From Paenirhizobium daejeonense (GTDB lineage: Bacteria > Pseudomonadota > Alphaproteobacteria > Rhizobiales > Rhizobiaceae), in NCBI RefSeq assembly GCF_014280875.1, contig NZ_JACLAL010000005.1:310001-374000 (forward strand): a stretch of 64,000 bases of DNA. The letters run 5' to 3'. The first letter of the stretch is position 1. Every line of letters begins with the position of its first letter. Shown piece by piece: positions 28,253 through 38,163 of this stretch. Both the position numbers and the translations under genes were made by a program. Below the pieces are notes generated by a model. It worked only from the letters and a program-made list of their open reading frames with translations. It was not told where the DNA came from and made no database searches.

Positions 28253-29053
28253 TTAGCTTAGTTTCGATTGCAGGAGGCGCGCGCCGTTCGGGGCATTCAC
28301 CTTGCCGCCTGTAATGAAGAAGGCGAAGACATCGCGCGGTTTCTTTTCGACGCTCCGCTTCGGCGCGATCAATGGCAGATCGCTGGGAACGCCGCCATCC
28401 GCATAGGCCTTGAAACGCTTTGCCCATTCGCCGATTTCCTTTTCAGGATAACAGCTTGGCGTTTCGTCCGTTCCTTTCTGGAGACGGGAATAGACGAAAT
28501 CCGCGGTGACATCCGGAAACATCGGATAGTCGTGATGGTCGGCGCAGACGGCCGCGACATTGTACTTCGCCAGCAGGTCGACAAATTCCGGGGTGCGGAA
28601 ACTGTCGTGGCGCGGCTCCACCACATGACGGAGCGCAATGCCATCCTGCGCCTTGGGCAGGAGCGCGAGGAATGCTTCGAAATCCTCCGGCTCGAACTTC
28701 TTCGTGCCCATGAATTGCCAGAGGATCGGTCCGAGATGCTTGCCGAGTTCGGTGATGCCCTGGGTGAGGAACTTCTCGATGGAAGGTCCGGCCTCCGCCA
28801 GTATCTTGCGATTGGTGCAGAAGCGGCTGGCCTTGAGGGAGAAGATGAAATCCTCAGGCACTTCGGAAGCCCATTTCGCAAAGGTCGCGGGCTTCTGGCT
28901 GGAATAATAGGTGCCGTTCACCTCGATCGCCGTAAGCTGGCGGCTCGCATATTCGAGCTGCCGTTTCTTTGCGAGGTCGGAAGGATAAAAGGTGCCTTCC
29001 CACGGATCGAAGGTCCAGCCACCGATACCGGTGCGGATTGTTCCTGTCGACAT
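28253..29053 (-). CDS. DUF72 (YecE-like) family protein
   Basis: 266 residues, TIM-barrel-like DUF72 family: IRTGIGGWTFDPWEGTFYPS at the N-terminus, LTAIEVNGTYYSSQKPATF, and FFITGGKVNAPNGA near the end. Function unknown in bacteria; a nuclease-like or glycan role has been proposed for the family without proof. It follows uvrA by 25 bp on the same strand, so it may ride on the SOS transcript. Confidence 0.85.
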   Translation of the reverse strand: MSTGTIRTGIGGWTFDPWEGTFYPSDLAKKRQLEYASRQLTAIEVNGTYYSSQKPATFAKWASEVPEDFIFSLKASRFCTNRKILAEAGPSIEKFLTQGITELGKHLGPILWQFMGTKKFEPEDFEAFLALLPKAQDGIALRHVVEPRHDSFRTPEFVDLLAKYNVAAVCADHHDYPMFPDVTADFVYSRLQKGTDETPSCYPEKEIGEWAKRFKAYADGGVPSDLPLIAPKRSVEKKPRDVFAFFITGGKVNAPNGARLLQSKLS

Positions 29054-29078
29054 GCCTGTCCTCCTCCTCGTGTTTTCC

Positions 29079-32000
29079 TTACTCCGCCGCCTGGCGCTTT
29101 TTCACTGGGCGGCGTTCCAGCAGTTCCTTGAGGAACTGGCCGGTATAGGATTTCTCGGCCTTAACCACGTCCTCCGGCGTACCTTCGGCAACGATGGTGC
29201 CGCCGCCGTCGCCGCCCTCGGGACCGAAATCGATGATCCAGTCGGCCGTTTTGATGACCTCGAGATTGTGCTCGATGACCACCACGGAATTGCCCTGATT
29301 GACCAGTTCCTGCAGCATTTCCAGAAGCTTGGCGACGTCGTGGAAATGCAGGCCGGTAGTTGGCTCATCGAGAATGTAGAGTGTGCGGCCGGTCGAGCGC
29401 TTCGACAGTTCCTTGGCAAGCTTGACGCGCTGCGCCTCGCCGCCGGAAAGCGTGTTCGCTTGCTGGCCGACCTTGATGTAGCCGAGACCGACATCGAAGA
29501 GCGCTTGCAGCTTGTCGCGCACTGCCGGGACGGCGGAGAAGAATTCGACGCCTTCCTCCACCGTCATGTCGAGCACGTCGGCAATCGACTTGCCCTTGAA
29601 CAACACGTCGAGGGTTTCGCGATTGTAGCGCTTTCCGTGGCAGACGTCACAGGTGACGTAGACGTCGGGCAGGAAGTGCATCTCGATCTTGATCACGCCG
29701 TCGCCCTGGCAGGCCTCGCAGCGACCGCCCTTGACGTTGAACGAAAACCGGCCCGGCTGGTAGCCACGCGTCTTTGCCTCGGGAAGCCCTGCGAACCAGT
29801 CACGGATCGGCGTGAAGGCGCCGGTATAGGTCGCAGGGTTGGAGCGCGGCGTGCGGCCGATCGGCGATTGGTCGATATCGATCACCTTGTCGATGAATTC
29901 GAAACCGTCGATCCGCTCGTGTTCGGCCGGGTTCTCGCGCGCACCCATGACGCGGCGTGCCGCTGCCTTGTAGAGCGTCTCGATCAGGAAGGTCGACTTG
30001 CCGCCGCCCGAAACACCTGTCACGGCGGTGAAGACGCCGAGCGGAATGGAGGCGGTAACATTTTTGAGGTTGTTACCCTTGGCGCCAACCACCTTGATCT
30101 GCTGGCCCTTCTTCGGCTTGCGCCGCTTCTCAGGCACCGCAACCCCGAGTTCGCCGGTGAGGTACTTGCCGGTCAGCGAATTCGGATTGGCCATGATCTC
30201 CGACGGCGACCCTTCGGCCACCACCCGACCGCCATGGATGCCGGCGGCCGGTCCGATATCGACGACATAGTCGGCCGTCAGGATCGCGTCCTCATCATGT
30301 TCGACGACGATCACCGTATTGCCGATGTCACGCAGGTGCTTCAGCGTATCGAGCAGTCGGGCATTGTCGCGCTGGTGAAGGCCGATCGACGGTTCGTCGA
30401 GCACATAGAGAACGCCTGTCAGCCCCGAGCCGATCTGCGACGCCAGCCGGATGCGCTGGCTCTCGCCACCCGACAGCGTACCGGAATTGCGCGACAGGCT
30501 GAGATAGTCGAGACCGACATCATTGAGGAAGCGCAGCCGCTCGCGGATTTCCTTGAGGATACGGACCGCAATTTCGTTCTGCTTGTCGGTAAGCTTGGCA
30601 GGAAGCCCCTCGAACCAGCCGCCGGCGATGCGGATCGCCATGTCCGTCACCTGGCCGATATGCAGACCGTTGATTTTCACCGCCAGCGCTTCAGGCTTCA
30701 GTCGAAAGCCGGCGCAGGAGGGGCAGGGGGCTGCCGACATAAAGCGTTCGATTTCCTCGCGCGCCCAGGCGCTGTCGGTTTCCTTCCAGCGGCGCTCAAG
30801 ATTGGGAACAATGCCCTCGAACGTTTTTGTCGTCGAATAAGAGCGCGCGCCATCGGCGTAGTGGAACTCGATCTTCTCGTCGGTACCGTGAAGAATAGCC
30901 TTCTGTGCCGAGGCGTTCAGATCGGACCATTTGCTGGAAAGCTTGAAGCCATAGGCCTTGCCCAGCGCTTCCAGCGTCTGGTTGTAGTAGGGCGACGACG
31001 ACTTCGCCCAGGGCGCGATTGCCCCGTCGTTGAGTCGCCGGTTGATTTCCGGCACGATCAGCGCTTCGTCGATCTTCTGTTGCGAGCCCAGACCGTCGCA
31101 GGTTGGGCAGGCGCCGAAGGGATTGTTGAAGGAAAACAGCCGCGGCTCGATTTCCGGAATGGTGAAACCGGAAACGGGGCAGGCGAACTTTTCCGAGAAC
31201 AGCACCCTTTCATGGGTCTCGTTCAGCGACTTGTTGGCCGAACCGCCGGCCGCAGTTTCTTCCGGCGGCAGCGGCTTGTCGGCGAACTCGGCAACAGCCA
31301 GACCGTCTGCGAGCTTCAGGCAGGTCTCAAGACTGTCCGCGAGACGGGCGGCGATATCCGGCCGCACCACAACGCGGTCGACCACGACGTCGATGTCGTG
31401 TTTGTATTTCTTGTCGAGCGCTGGAACATCCGCGATTTCATAGAACTGCCCATCGACCTTGACGCGCTGGAAGCCCTTCTTCATCAGCTCGGCGAGTTCC
31501 TTCTTGTACTCGCCCTTTCGGCCACGGATCATCGGCGCCAGAATATAAAGACGAGTACCTTCCTCGAAGGCAACGATGCGGTCGACCATCTGCGACACGG
31601 TCTGGCTCTCGATCGGCAGGCCGGTCGCCGGAGAATAGGGAACCCCGACGCGCGCGAAAAGAAGGCGCATGTAGTCGTAGATTTCTGTAACTGTGCCGAC
31701 GGTCGAGCGCGGATTGCGCGAGGTTGTCTTCTGTTCGATGGAGATTGCAGGCGAAAGCCCGTCGATCTGGTCGACATCCGGCTTCTGCATCATCTCGAGG
31801 AACTGGCGCGCGTAGGCCGAAAGGCTTTCTACATAGCGGCGCTGCCCCTCCGCATAAATGGTGTCGAAGGCAAGCGATGACTTGCCAGAACCGGACAGGC
31901 CGGTCATGACGATCAGGCTGTTGCGCGGCAGATCGAGGTCGATCCCCTTAAGATTATGCTCGCGCGCGCCGCGGATGGAGATGCTCTTCAGTTCGCTCAT
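29079..32000 (-). CDS. uvrA: UvrA excinuclease ABC subunit A
   Basis: 973 residues from ATG 32000 (an in-frame TTG lies two codons upstream). Two ABC ATPase modules: Walker A GLSGSGKS near residue 34 and GVSGGGKST in the second half; signatures [12 protein letters not shown] and [12 protein letters not shown]. Zinc modules CPTCDGLG and CEACQGDG...CDVCHGK are complete. UvrA dimer finds bulky lesions and loads UvrB. Divergent from ssb across a LexA-type box. Confidence 0.98.
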   Translation of the reverse strand: MSELKSISIRGAREHNLKGIDLDLPRNSLIVMTGLSGSGKSSLAFDTIYAEGQRRYVESLSAYARQFLEMMQKPDVDQIDGLSPAISIEQKTTSRNPRSTVGTVTEIYDYMRLLFARVGVPYSPATGLPIESQTVSQMVDRIVAFEEGTRLYILAPMIRGRKGEYKKELAELMKKGFQRVKVDGQFYEIADVPALDKKYKHDIDVVVDRVVVRPDIAARLADSLETCLKLADGLAVAEFADKPLPPEETAAGGSANKSLNETHERVLFSEKFACPVSGFTIPEIEPRLFSFNNPFGACPTCDGLGSQQKIDEALIVPEINRRLNDGAIAPWAKSSSPYYNQTLEALGKAYGFKLSSKWSDLNASAQKAILHGTDEKIEFHYADGARSYSTTKTFEGIVPNLERRWKETDSAWAREEIERFMSAAPCPSCAGFRLKPEALAVKINGLHIGQVTDMAIRIAGGWFEGLPAKLTDKQNEIAVRILKEIRERLRFLNDVGLDYLSLSRNSGTLSGGESQRIRLASQIGSGLTGVLYVLDEPSIGLHQRDNARLLDTLKHLRDIGNTVIVVEHDEDAILTADYVVDIGPAAGIHGGRVVAEGSPSEIMANPNSLTGKYLTGELGVAVPEKRRKPKKGQQIKVVGAKGNNLKNVTASIPLGVFTAVTGVSGGGKSTFLIETLYKAAARRVMGARENPAEHERIDGFEFIDKVIDIDQSPIGRTPRSNPATYTGAFTPIRDWFAGLPEAKTRGYQPGRFSFNVKGGRCEACQGDGVIKIEMHFLPDVYVTCDVCHGKRYNRETLDVLFKGKSIADVLDMTVEEGVEFFSAVPAVRDKLQALFDVGLGYIKVGQQANTLSGGEAQRVKLAKELSKRSTGRTLYILDEPTTGLHFHDVAKLLEMLQELVNQGNSVVVIEHNLEVIKTADWIIDFGPEGGDGGGTIVAEGTPEDVVKAEKSYTGQFLKELLERRPVKKRQAAE

Positions 32001-32113
32001 GGACAAGGCTCGGATGGAAAAAGGGTCTCTCGGGAGGAGAGCAGTCCTTATTTAGTGATCTGTCGGCCCCTGTCGAGGCGGAAGGATGTTTTGTTGGCCG
32101 GAATGCGATTCTA

Positions 32114-32153
32114 TTGACACCATCCTAGTGATTAATTAGAACAAATAAAGAAC
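32114..32153 (+). promoter_or_regulatory. ssb promoter overlapped by an SOS (LexA) box
   Basis: GAAC-AAATAAA-GAAC at 32139-32153 is an exact alphaproteobacterial LexA box (GAAC-N7-GAAC, the complement of GTTC-N7-GTTC). A -35 TTGACA at 32114-32119 and a -10 TAGAAC at 32137-32142, 17 bp apart, face ssb, and the -10 lies inside the box. The box also sits 138 bp upstream of uvrA on the other strand. Confidence 0.85.
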
Positions 32154-32264
32154 ATTTTCGTTGTGGATTACAGAGGATGACAACTCATTCGCGCCTTCGG
32201 ATGGGATAAGGTAAAAATCGACTAGGTTTTCGGACGCCGCTTGAGCGGCAGCAAGGTGAGTAAT

Positions 32265-32795
32265 ATGGCTGGTAGCGTCAACAAGGTAATTTTGATCGGC
32301 AATCTCGGGGCTGACCCGGAAATCCGCCGTACCCAGGACGGTCGACCGATTGCCAACCTGCGCATCGCGACGTCGGAAAGCTGGCGCGACCGCAATTCCG
32401 GCGAGCGCAAGGAAAAGACCGAATGGCACACCGTTGTGATCTTCAATGAAGGTCTCTGCAAGGTGGCCGAACAGTATCTGCGCAAGGGCTCGACGGTCTA
32501 TGTCGAAGGTCAGCTTCAGACCCGCAAGTGGCAGGACCAGAACGGCCAGGATCGCTATTCGACCGAAGTGGTGCTGCAGGGCTTCAACTCGAACCTGACC
32601 ATGCTCGGCGGTCGCGGCGAAGGCGGCGGGCAGGGCGCTTCCCGCAGTGGTGACTTCGGCGGCGGCGGTTATGGCGACGATTACGGTTCTTCCGCTCCCT
32701 CGCGCGGTGGATCGTCCGGCGGTCGCGGTGGTTCGAGCGCACCGTCCGGCGGCGGTGGTTTCTCCCGCGACATGGATGATGACATCCCGTTCTGA
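32265..32795 (+). CDS. ssb: Single-stranded DNA-binding protein
   Basis: 176 residues from ATG 32265 behind AAGGTGAG; the eight codons above it are not conserved. OB fold ([43 protein letters not shown]), a Gly/Ser/Arg-rich linker (about 115-165) and the acidic tip DMDDDIPF that binds repair proteins. Tetrameric SSB coats single-stranded DNA. Divergent from uvrA with a shared SOS box. Confidence 0.97.
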   Translation: MAGSVNKVILIGNLGADPEIRRTQDGRPIANLRIATSESWRDRNSGERKEKTEWHTVVIFNEGLCKVAEQYLRKGSTVYVEGQLQTRKWQDQNGQDRYSTEVVLQGFNSNLTMLGGRGEGGGQGASRSGDFGGGGYGDDYGSSAPSRGGSSGGRGGSSAPSGGGGFSRDMDDDIPF

Positions 32796-32837
32796 GGCAC
32801 GCTGACATCCGGCAGAGTTTTGTCTGTAGAGTGGAAA

Positions 32838-32872
32838 GGCCGCTTCACGATGATGTCGTGGGCGGTTCTTTT
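32838..32872 (+). terminator. Probable terminator of ssb
   Basis: CCGCTTCACGA (32840-32850) pairs with TCGTGGGCGG (32856-32865) with G-U pairs and one bulge around TGATG, then TTCTTTT. Confidence 0.6.
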
Positions 32873-32972
32873 GCGTGGCGAGATGTTGCCCCGCGAGAAG
32901 GCGATAGAGGGTCACCGGAGCGTCTGGTGAGGCTGCTTTGCCGTTCAGGTGCTAACGCTGCCTGTAGGTCGT

Positions 32973-33602
32973 TCAGACGTCGAAGGCCGATTTCACCCCA
33001 TCAACCACGAACTGTACCGAAAGGGCTGCGAGCAGCACACCGAGAAGTCGGGTGAGGAGCGCCCGACCCGTCACGCCGAGGAAGCGATTGAGGCGTTCGG
33101 CTAGGCTGAGCGCCATCAATACAAGCGCCAGACAGACGCCGATGACACCTATTAACTGTGCCTTGCCGGCAACGCCTTCCATAGTGCCGGCAATTAGCAC
33201 TGTGGCCGATATGGCGCCCGGTCCGGCGATCAGCGGTATGGCCAGCGGGAAGACTGCGAGGTTGTGGATGTGGTCCTTGGTGATGGCGTTGTCCGTGGTC
33301 TTTTCTTTTCGCTCATTACGCTTCTCGAAGATCATTTCGAACGCAATGGCGAAGAGCATCAACCCGCCGGCAATGCGGAAGGCACCCATGGAAATGCCGA
33401 GTGCCGCAAGTATTCCGGCTCCGAAGAGGGCGAAGACGGCAAGGATGGTAAAGGCGATGGCAGAGCCGCGAACGGCCACCTGTCTGCGCTGTGCCGTACT
33501 CATGCCCTGGGTCATTGCGAGAAACAGCGGAGCGAGCCCCGGCGGGTCGACAGTCACCAGAAGAGTAGTGAAAGCGTTGATCATCGCGTCTGCGCCAGCC
33601 AT
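32973..33602 (-). CDS. MarC family membrane protein
   Basis: 209 residues with six hydrophobic spans. MarC/UPF0056 features: VTVDPPGLAPLFLAMTQGM and IPLIAGPGAISATVLIAG. Once thought to be antibiotic resistance proteins, MarC members have no settled function. The gene lies between ssb (converging on it) and gyrA (diverging from it). Confidence 0.88.
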   Translation of the reverse strand: MAGADAMINAFTTLLVTVDPPGLAPLFLAMTQGMSTAQRRQVAVRGSAIAFTILAVFALFGAGILAALGISMGAFRIAGGLMLFAIAFEMIFEKRNERKEKTTDNAITKDHIHNLAVFPLAIPLIAGPGAISATVLIAGTMEGVAGKAQLIGVIGVCLALVLMALSLAERLNRFLGVTGRALLTRLLGVLLAALSVQFVVDGVKSAFDV

Positions 33603-33724
33603 CTCGTCCCCCCGTTTTCCGGCGATTTAAATGCGAGCCTGCCCCGCTTGGCAAGCGATACGGCAAGTTCTTGATCGTTTTGCCTTTCCACCGCCGCAAA
33701 AGCTGTTCAAAACCCGGGGCGAAA

Positions 33725-33754
33725 TTGGCGCTTTCGTGCCCTTTCGGCTATAAA
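33725..33754 (+). promoter_or_regulatory. Candidate gyrA promoter
   Basis: TTGGCG (33725-33730) and TATAAA (33749-33754) with an 18-bp spacer, 36 bp before the gyrA start codon. Judged by hexamer match only. Confidence 0.45.
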
Positions 33755-33790
33755 CTCTCCAGTGATTCCGAACAGAGATCGTGACCTGAT

Positions 33791-36610
33791 TTGACTGAGC
33801 AAAGCACTCCCGGCGGCGGTAAGTTCCCGCAAGGCATCGAGCCGATTTCCATCATGGAAGAAATGCAGCGGTCGTATCTCGACTACGCAATGAGCGTAAT
33901 CGTGAGCCGCGCGCTTCCCGATGTCCGAGACGGACTGAAGCCGGTACACCGTCGTATCCTCTTCTCGATGAGCGAGATGGGGGTCGACTGGAACAAGAAA
34001 TACGTGAAGTCGGCCCGCGTTACCGGCGACGTGATGGGTAAATACCATCCGCACGGCGATGCCGCGATCTATGACGCGCTCGCGCGTATGGCGCAGGACT
34101 GGTCGCTCCGCCTGCCGCTGATCGATGGTCAGGGCAACTTCGGCTCCGTCGACGGCGACCCGCCAGCAGCCCAGCGTTACACGGAATGCCGTCTGGAGAA
34201 GGCGGCTCACGCCCTTCTAGATGACCTTGACAAGGAAACCATCGATTTCCGCGAGAACTACGACGGCACCTTGCAGGAGCCGGTCGTCGTTCCCGCCAAG
34301 TTTCCGAACCTGCTCGTCAACGGGGCAGGCGGCATCGCCGTCGGTATGGCGACGAACATTCCGCCGCACAACCTTTCTGAAGTCGTCGACGGCTGTATTG
34401 CGGTCATTGACAATCCGGCGATCGAACTGCCGGAACTTATGCAGATCATTCCGGGACCGGACTTTCCGACCGGCGCCCTGATCCTCGGCCGCTCTGGTAT
34501 CAAGTCTGCCTATGAGACGGGTCGCGGTTCGGTCATCATGCGCGGCGTTGCGCGTATTGAGCCGATGCGCGGCGATCGCGAGCAGATCATTATCAGCGAA
34601 ATTCCCTATCAGGTGAACAAGTCGACGATGATCGAGAAGATGGCCGAACTGGTGCGTGACAAGCGCATCGAGGGCATTTCCGACCTGCGCGACGAGTCCG
34701 ACCGCGAAGGTTATCGCGTTGTGATCGAACTCAAGCGCGATGCCAATGCCGACGTCATCCTGAACCAACTCTATCGTTACACCCCGCTGCAGACTTCTTT
34801 CGGTTGCAACATGGTGGCGCTGAATGGCGGCAAGCCCGAACAGCTCTCGCTGCTCGACATGCTGCGCGCCTTCGTTGCTTTCCGTGAGGACGTCGTTAGC
34901 CGGCGAACGAAATATCTTCTGCGCAAGGCGCGTGACCGAGCCCATGTCTTGGTCGGCCTCGCGATTGCGGTTGCCAATATCGATGAAGTTATCAACCTGA
35001 TCCGCCGCGCGCCGGATCCGCAGACGGCGCGTGAGCAGTTGATGGAGCGCCGCTGGCCGGCCCATGACGTGGAAGCGTTGATCCGACTGATCGACGATCC
35101 GCGTCACCGTATCAACGAGGACAATACCTACAACCTCTCGGAAGAGCAGGCGCGGGCAATCCTCGAGCTGCGTCTGGCCCGCCTGACGGCCCTCGGTCGC
35201 GACGAAATCGACGACGAACTCAATAAGATCGGCGCGGAAATCTCGGATTATCTCGATATCCTGTCTTCTCGCCTTCGCATTCAGACCATCGTCAAGGAAG
35301 AGCTCGCCGCGGTTCGCGACGAGTTCGGCACACCGCGCCGCACCCAGATCATCGATGGCGGCCTGGAGATGGACGACGAGGATCTGATCGCCCGCGAAGA
35401 TATGGTCGTGACGGTTTCGCACCTCGGCTACATCAAACGCGTGCCGCTGACGACGTACCGGGCGCAGCGCCGCGGCGGCAAGGGCCGTTCCGGCATGGCG
35501 ACTCGTGACGAGGATTTTGTTACCCGGCTATTCGTTGCGAACACGCACACGCCGGTTCTGTTCTTCTCGTCGCGCGGCATCGTCTACAAGGAGAAGGTCT
35601 GGCGTCTGCCGATCGGTACCCCGACGTCGCGCGGCAAGGCGCTCATCAACATGCTGCCGCTGGAGCCCGGCGAACGCATTACCACCATCATGCCGCTGCC
35701 CGAGGACGAAAGCACCTGGGACAATCTGGATGTGATGTTCTCGACCACGCGAGGTACGGTGCGCCGTAACAAGCTGTCCGACTTTGTGCAGGTCAACCGC
35801 AACGGCAAGATCGCCATGAAGCTTGAGGAGGAGGGTGATGAGATCCTCTCCGTCGAGACCTGCACGGCGCCGAACCATGATTTGGGTATCCCCGGTGACG
35901 ACGTCTTGCTGACGACCGCGCTTGGTCAGGCGATCCGGTTTCCTGTCGATGAGGTGCGCGTGTTTGCGGGCCGCAATTCGATCGGTGTCCGCGGCATTTC
36001 GCTGGCCGATGGCGATCGCATCATCTCGATGACCATCGTCAACCATGTCGATGCGGAACCGTGGGAGCGTGCCGCCTATCTGAAGCGCTCGGCCGCCGAA
36101 CGCCGCGCTGCCGGCGTCGATGAAGAGGATATCGCTCTCGTTGGCGAGGAAGTGGTGGAAGAAGGACAGCTGTCCGACGAACGCTACGAATATCTCAAGG
36201 AGCGCGAACAGTTCGTGCTGACCGTCTCCGTAAAGGGATATGGCAAGCGCTCGTCCTCCTATGATTTCCGCACCTCCGGCCGTGGCGGCAAGGGTATCCG
36301 CGCCACCGACACCTCGAAGACTTCGGAAATCGGCGAACAGGTCGCTGCCTTCCCGGTGGACGAAAAGGATCAGATCATGCTGGTCTCCGACGGCGGCCAG
36401 TTGATCCGCGTCCCTGTGGACGGCATCCGCATCGCAAGCCGTGCCACCAAGGGCGTCACCATCTTCTCAACCGCCAAGGACGAGAAGGTCGTTTCCGTCG
36501 AACGGATTTCGGAGCCGGAATCCGATGAGGAAGAGGATGCGACGCTCGGCGAGGAAACGGATGGCGTGACCGAGACGTCTGATGCTTCTCCGGATGGCTC
36601 CGAGGAATAA
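33791..36610 (+). CDS. gyrA: DNA gyrase subunit A
   Basis: 939 residues from TTG 33791; the N-terminal [14 protein letters not shown] block is typical of rhizobial GyrA and no better start is near, although the ribosome-binding site is weak. Catalytic tyrosine lies in [11 protein letters not shown], the GyrA box is QRRGGKG at the start of the C-terminal beta-pinwheel, and the tail is acidic. The quinolone-determining region reads [17 protein letters not shown], with Ala at the E. coli Ser83 position and Asp at 87. Introduces negative supercoils with GyrB (not in window). Several hairpins follow. Confidence 0.98.
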   Translation: MTEQSTPGGGKFPQGIEPISIMEEMQRSYLDYAMSVIVSRALPDVRDGLKPVHRRILFSMSEMGVDWNKKYVKSARVTGDVMGKYHPHGDAAIYDALARMAQDWSLRLPLIDGQGNFGSVDGDPPAAQRYTECRLEKAAHALLDDLDKETIDFRENYDGTLQEPVVVPAKFPNLLVNGAGGIAVGMATNIPPHNLSEVVDGCIAVIDNPAIELPELMQIIPGPDFPTGALILGRSGIKSAYETGRGSVIMRGVARIEPMRGDREQIIISEIPYQVNKSTMIEKMAELVRDKRIEGISDLRDESDREGYRVVIELKRDANADVILNQLYRYTPLQTSFGCNMVALNGGKPEQLSLLDMLRAFVAFREDVVSRRTKYLLRKARDRAHVLVGLAIAVANIDEVINLIRRAPDPQTAREQLMERRWPAHDVEALIRLIDDPRHRINEDNTYNLSEEQARAILELRLARLTALGRDEIDDELNKIGAEISDYLDILSSRLRIQTIVKEELAAVRDEFGTPRRTQIIDGGLEMDDEDLIAREDMVVTVSHLGYIKRVPLTTYRAQRRGGKGRSGMATRDEDFVTRLFVANTHTPVLFFSSRGIVYKEKVWRLPIGTPTSRGKALINMLPLEPGERITTIMPLPEDESTWDNLDVMFSTTRGTVRRNKLSDFVQVNRNGKIAMKLEEEGDEILSVETCTAPNHDLGIPGDDVLLTTALGQAIRFPVDEVRVFAGRNSIGVRGISLADGDRIISMTIVNHVDAEPWERAAYLKRSAAERRAAGVDEEDIALVGEEVVEEGQLSDERYEYLKEREQFVLTVSVKGYGKRSSSYDFRTSGRGGKGIRATDTSKTSEIGEQVAAFPVDEKDQIMLVSDGGQLIRVPVDGIRIASRATKGVTIFSTAKDEKVVSVERISEPESDEEEDATLGEETDGVTETSDASPDGSEE

Positions 36611-36631
36611 GGAACCTGGCGGATCGGCCCG

Positions 36632-36757
36632 AAAATCGAAATCGATTTTTGGAAGCCTCTATGGGTAGATTGAAGATGTTATGGCGCAGGCGTCCACTTC
36701 GACGCCCGGCGCCATAAAGAATAAAAGAAAAGCCCGCTGGACAATCCGGCGGGCTTT
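36632..36757 (+). terminator. Three hairpins downstream of gyrA, last one a rho-independent terminator
   Basis: In order: AAAATCGA/TCGATTTT (36632-36649, 2-nt loop); a long interrupted stem TTATGGCGC-GGCGTC / GACGCC-GCGCCATAA (36679-36717); and AAAGCCCGC/GCGGGCTTT (36729-36757) followed by ATCTTT. The third has the form of a terminator and can also end transcripts from the minus strand. Confidence 0.75.
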
Positions 36758-36839
36758 ATCTTTGGAGGTCTGTTGATTTTTCTTCGCGCCGCTCGTGTGG
36801 ATCCGACCGGCTTTTATCGGCAAGACAGATCTCGCCGGA

Positions 36840-36974
36840 TCAGAACGCCCGGTGGCGTTCGATCAGGGCCTTGTAATGATCACTCTCGCGCTGAAGCGCG
36901 GAAATCGTCGAGGCGACCGAGGCAACGAACATGCCGCTGATCAAGGCAGCAAGTACTGTCAGTGTTAAAAACAT
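36840..36974 (-). CDS. Small membrane protein, 44 aa (unannotated-size ORF)
   Basis: ATG 36974 is preceded by AGAGGA at 5-nt spacing, a strong ribosome-binding site. The product begins MFLTLTVLAALISGMFVASV, one membrane span of about 20 residues, then a polar helix (ALQRESDHYKALIERHRAF). No family recognised. Minus strand between gyrA and coaD, first from the left of three similar-sized ORFs; the next starts 58 bp upstream. Coding is inferred from the ribosome-binding site and the clear span-plus-helix layout. Confidence 0.65.
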   Translation of the reverse strand: MFLTLTVLAALISGMFVASVASTISALQRESDHYKALIERHRAF

Positions 36975-37032
36975 GGACTTCCTCTCTTCTCCGCGGCGGT
37001 TGAACGTTTAGCGCGAATGTTTTTATTTCGGA

Positions 37033-37182
37033 TTAATGGCCGAAGGTGTGATAGCGCGCCGTCATCGGCGGGCCGAACTGGCCCTTGCTGTTGTCAGCCA
37101 TGTAGAAGGTCATGGAAGTGGCAACCATTGCCGTCATCATCAACATCCAGACCACATTGATCAGAGTTACTTTGTCGGGCAT
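37033..37182 (-). CDS. Small membrane protein, 49 aa
   Basis: ATG 37182 with AAGGA 8 nt upstream. The product has a short polar head (MPDKVTLINVV), one hydrophobic Met-rich span (WMLMMTAMVATSMTFYM) and a tail ADNSKGQFGPPMTARYHTF. Function unknown. A small hairpin (ACGGCA 37202-37207 with TGCCGT 37212-37217) sits just upstream of the ribosome-binding site, and 11-bp-phased repeats lie further up at 37292-37318 before a TATTAA -10-like element. Together they suggest a regulated transcript. Confidence 0.65.
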   Translation of the reverse strand: MPDKVTLINVVWMLMMTAMVATSMTFYMADNSKGQFGPPMTARYHTFGH

Positions 37183-37262
37183 AGTCGAGATCCTTTCGAA
37201 AACGGCAGTTTTGCCGTGAAAATGCGCTGGCGGCTCTATGGTTCCGCAGCGACTGGACGCTG

Positions 37263-37436
37263 TTAATAAAGAGGTGCATCTGAAACACGCCTTAACGGGC
37301 CGTTCATCTGGCGTTCATCTTTCCCGCAACCGTCCAAGGGAGCTTTGCCGGTGGCCAGAAAGGCGCGGACGAGAAGGACAGCCATTTCCAGGAAGTAGGA
37401 GATGGCGATTGCGAGGATGGACAGGACAGCGAGCAT
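37263..37436 (-). CDS. Possible small membrane protein, 57 aa
   Basis: ATG 37436 with GAGG 10 nt upstream. One long hydrophobic segment (MLAVLSILAIAISYFLEMAV and a few more residues) then a basic tail. Third-base G/C is high in the first half but falls in the second half, where the phased repeats at 37292-37318 lie; the true end or reality of this ORF is therefore uncertain. Third member of the minus-strand group between gyrA and coaD. Confidence 0.4.
   Translation of the reverse strand: MLAVLSILAIAISYFLEMAVLLVRAFLATGKAPLDGCGKDERQMNGPLRRVSDAPLY
37292..37318. promoter_or_regulatory. Three 11-bp-phased direct half-sites
   Basis: TTAAC, TTCAT and TTCAT begin at 37292, 37303 and 37314, exactly 11 bp apart; the last two share nine bases (CGTTCATCT). 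Direct repeats with an 11-bp period are how OmpR/PhoB-type regulators bind. On the minus strand they end just above where a -35 would sit for the -10-like TATTAA at 37268-37263. Confidence 0.5.
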
Positions 37437-37521
37437 GAAAAGGGGCCTCAGGTGGGCTGGTTCCGATGAACCAGTATGGCCACTATGGATCTCCCAGGCT
37501 GAAGCGCCTTTGAATGCTCCA

Positions 37522-37537
37522 TTCAGCGGCTGTTCAT
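37522..37537. promoter_or_regulatory. Second 11-bp-phased TTCA pair
   Basis: TTCAG (37522) and TTCAT (37533) repeat the same spacing about 90 bp upstream of the 57-aa ORF. Weaker than the 37292 set. Confidence 0.35.
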
Positions 37538-37636
37538 CTTGTCGACGTGGTTGCGAGGCGCTGGAGTGCCTAGCCAAATCACTTGCGGCGGGCGCTCTTC
37601 CGTGACAAAAGGCGACGACTCAACCATCGGGCTGCC

Positions 37637-38131
37637 ATGACGACCGCTTTTTATCCAGGTTCCTTCGATCCGATGACCAATGGACACCTCGACGTGCTGG
37701 TCCAGTCGCTGAACGTTGTCTCCAGGGTGATCGTGGCGATCGGCATTCATCCTGGAAAGACACCGCTGTTTAGCTACGATGAACGGGCCGAACTGATCCG
37801 CCATTCGCTGGCAGATGCACTTCCGGGACGCGCAGCCGACATCGATGTGGTTTCCTTCGACAACCTCGCGGTGGATGCGGCGCGCGCCAACGGCGCAACC
37901 CTGCTGCTGCGCGGCCTGCGTGATGGTACCGATCTCGATTATGAAATGCAGATGGCTGGCATGAACTACCAGATGGCGCCTGATCTGCAGACCATTTTCC
38001 TGCCTGCCGGAACCGCCTCGCGGCCTATTACCGCCACATTGGTTCGCCAAATCGCTGCGATGGGGGGCGACGTCAGTGCTTTCGTGCCGCCGGCAGTGCT
38101 GGCAGCACTGAAATCAAAGCTCGGCCGCTGA
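37637..38131 (+). CDS. coaD: Phosphopantetheine adenylyltransferase
   Basis: 164 residues from ATG 37637. Nucleotidyltransferase motif [16 protein letters not shown] with the HxGH-type site (T/NGHLD) and the C-terminal [10 protein letters not shown] in place of the common ISSTxVR. Catalyses the fourth step of coenzyme A synthesis, joining ATP to 4'-phosphopantetheine; hexameric in relatives. Followed by two cyclophilin genes on the same strand. Confidence 0.96.
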   Translation: MTTAFYPGSFDPMTNGHLDVLVQSLNVVSRVIVAIGIHPGKTPLFSYDERAELIRHSLADALPGRAADIDVVSFDNLAVDAARANGATLLLRGLRDGTDLDYEMQMAGMNYQMAPDLQTIFLPAGTASRPITATLVRQIAAMGGDVSAFVPPAVLAALKSKLGR

Positions 38132-38163
38132 GGCCCTTTCTTGTTTTAGTCTTTGGAGTGACC

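Noticed and set aside
28992..31880. 962-codon open frame on the plus strand opposite uvrA
   Set aside because: It is the antisense shadow of the high-GC uvrA gene; no domain or ribosome-binding site, while the minus strand has complete UvrA motifs.
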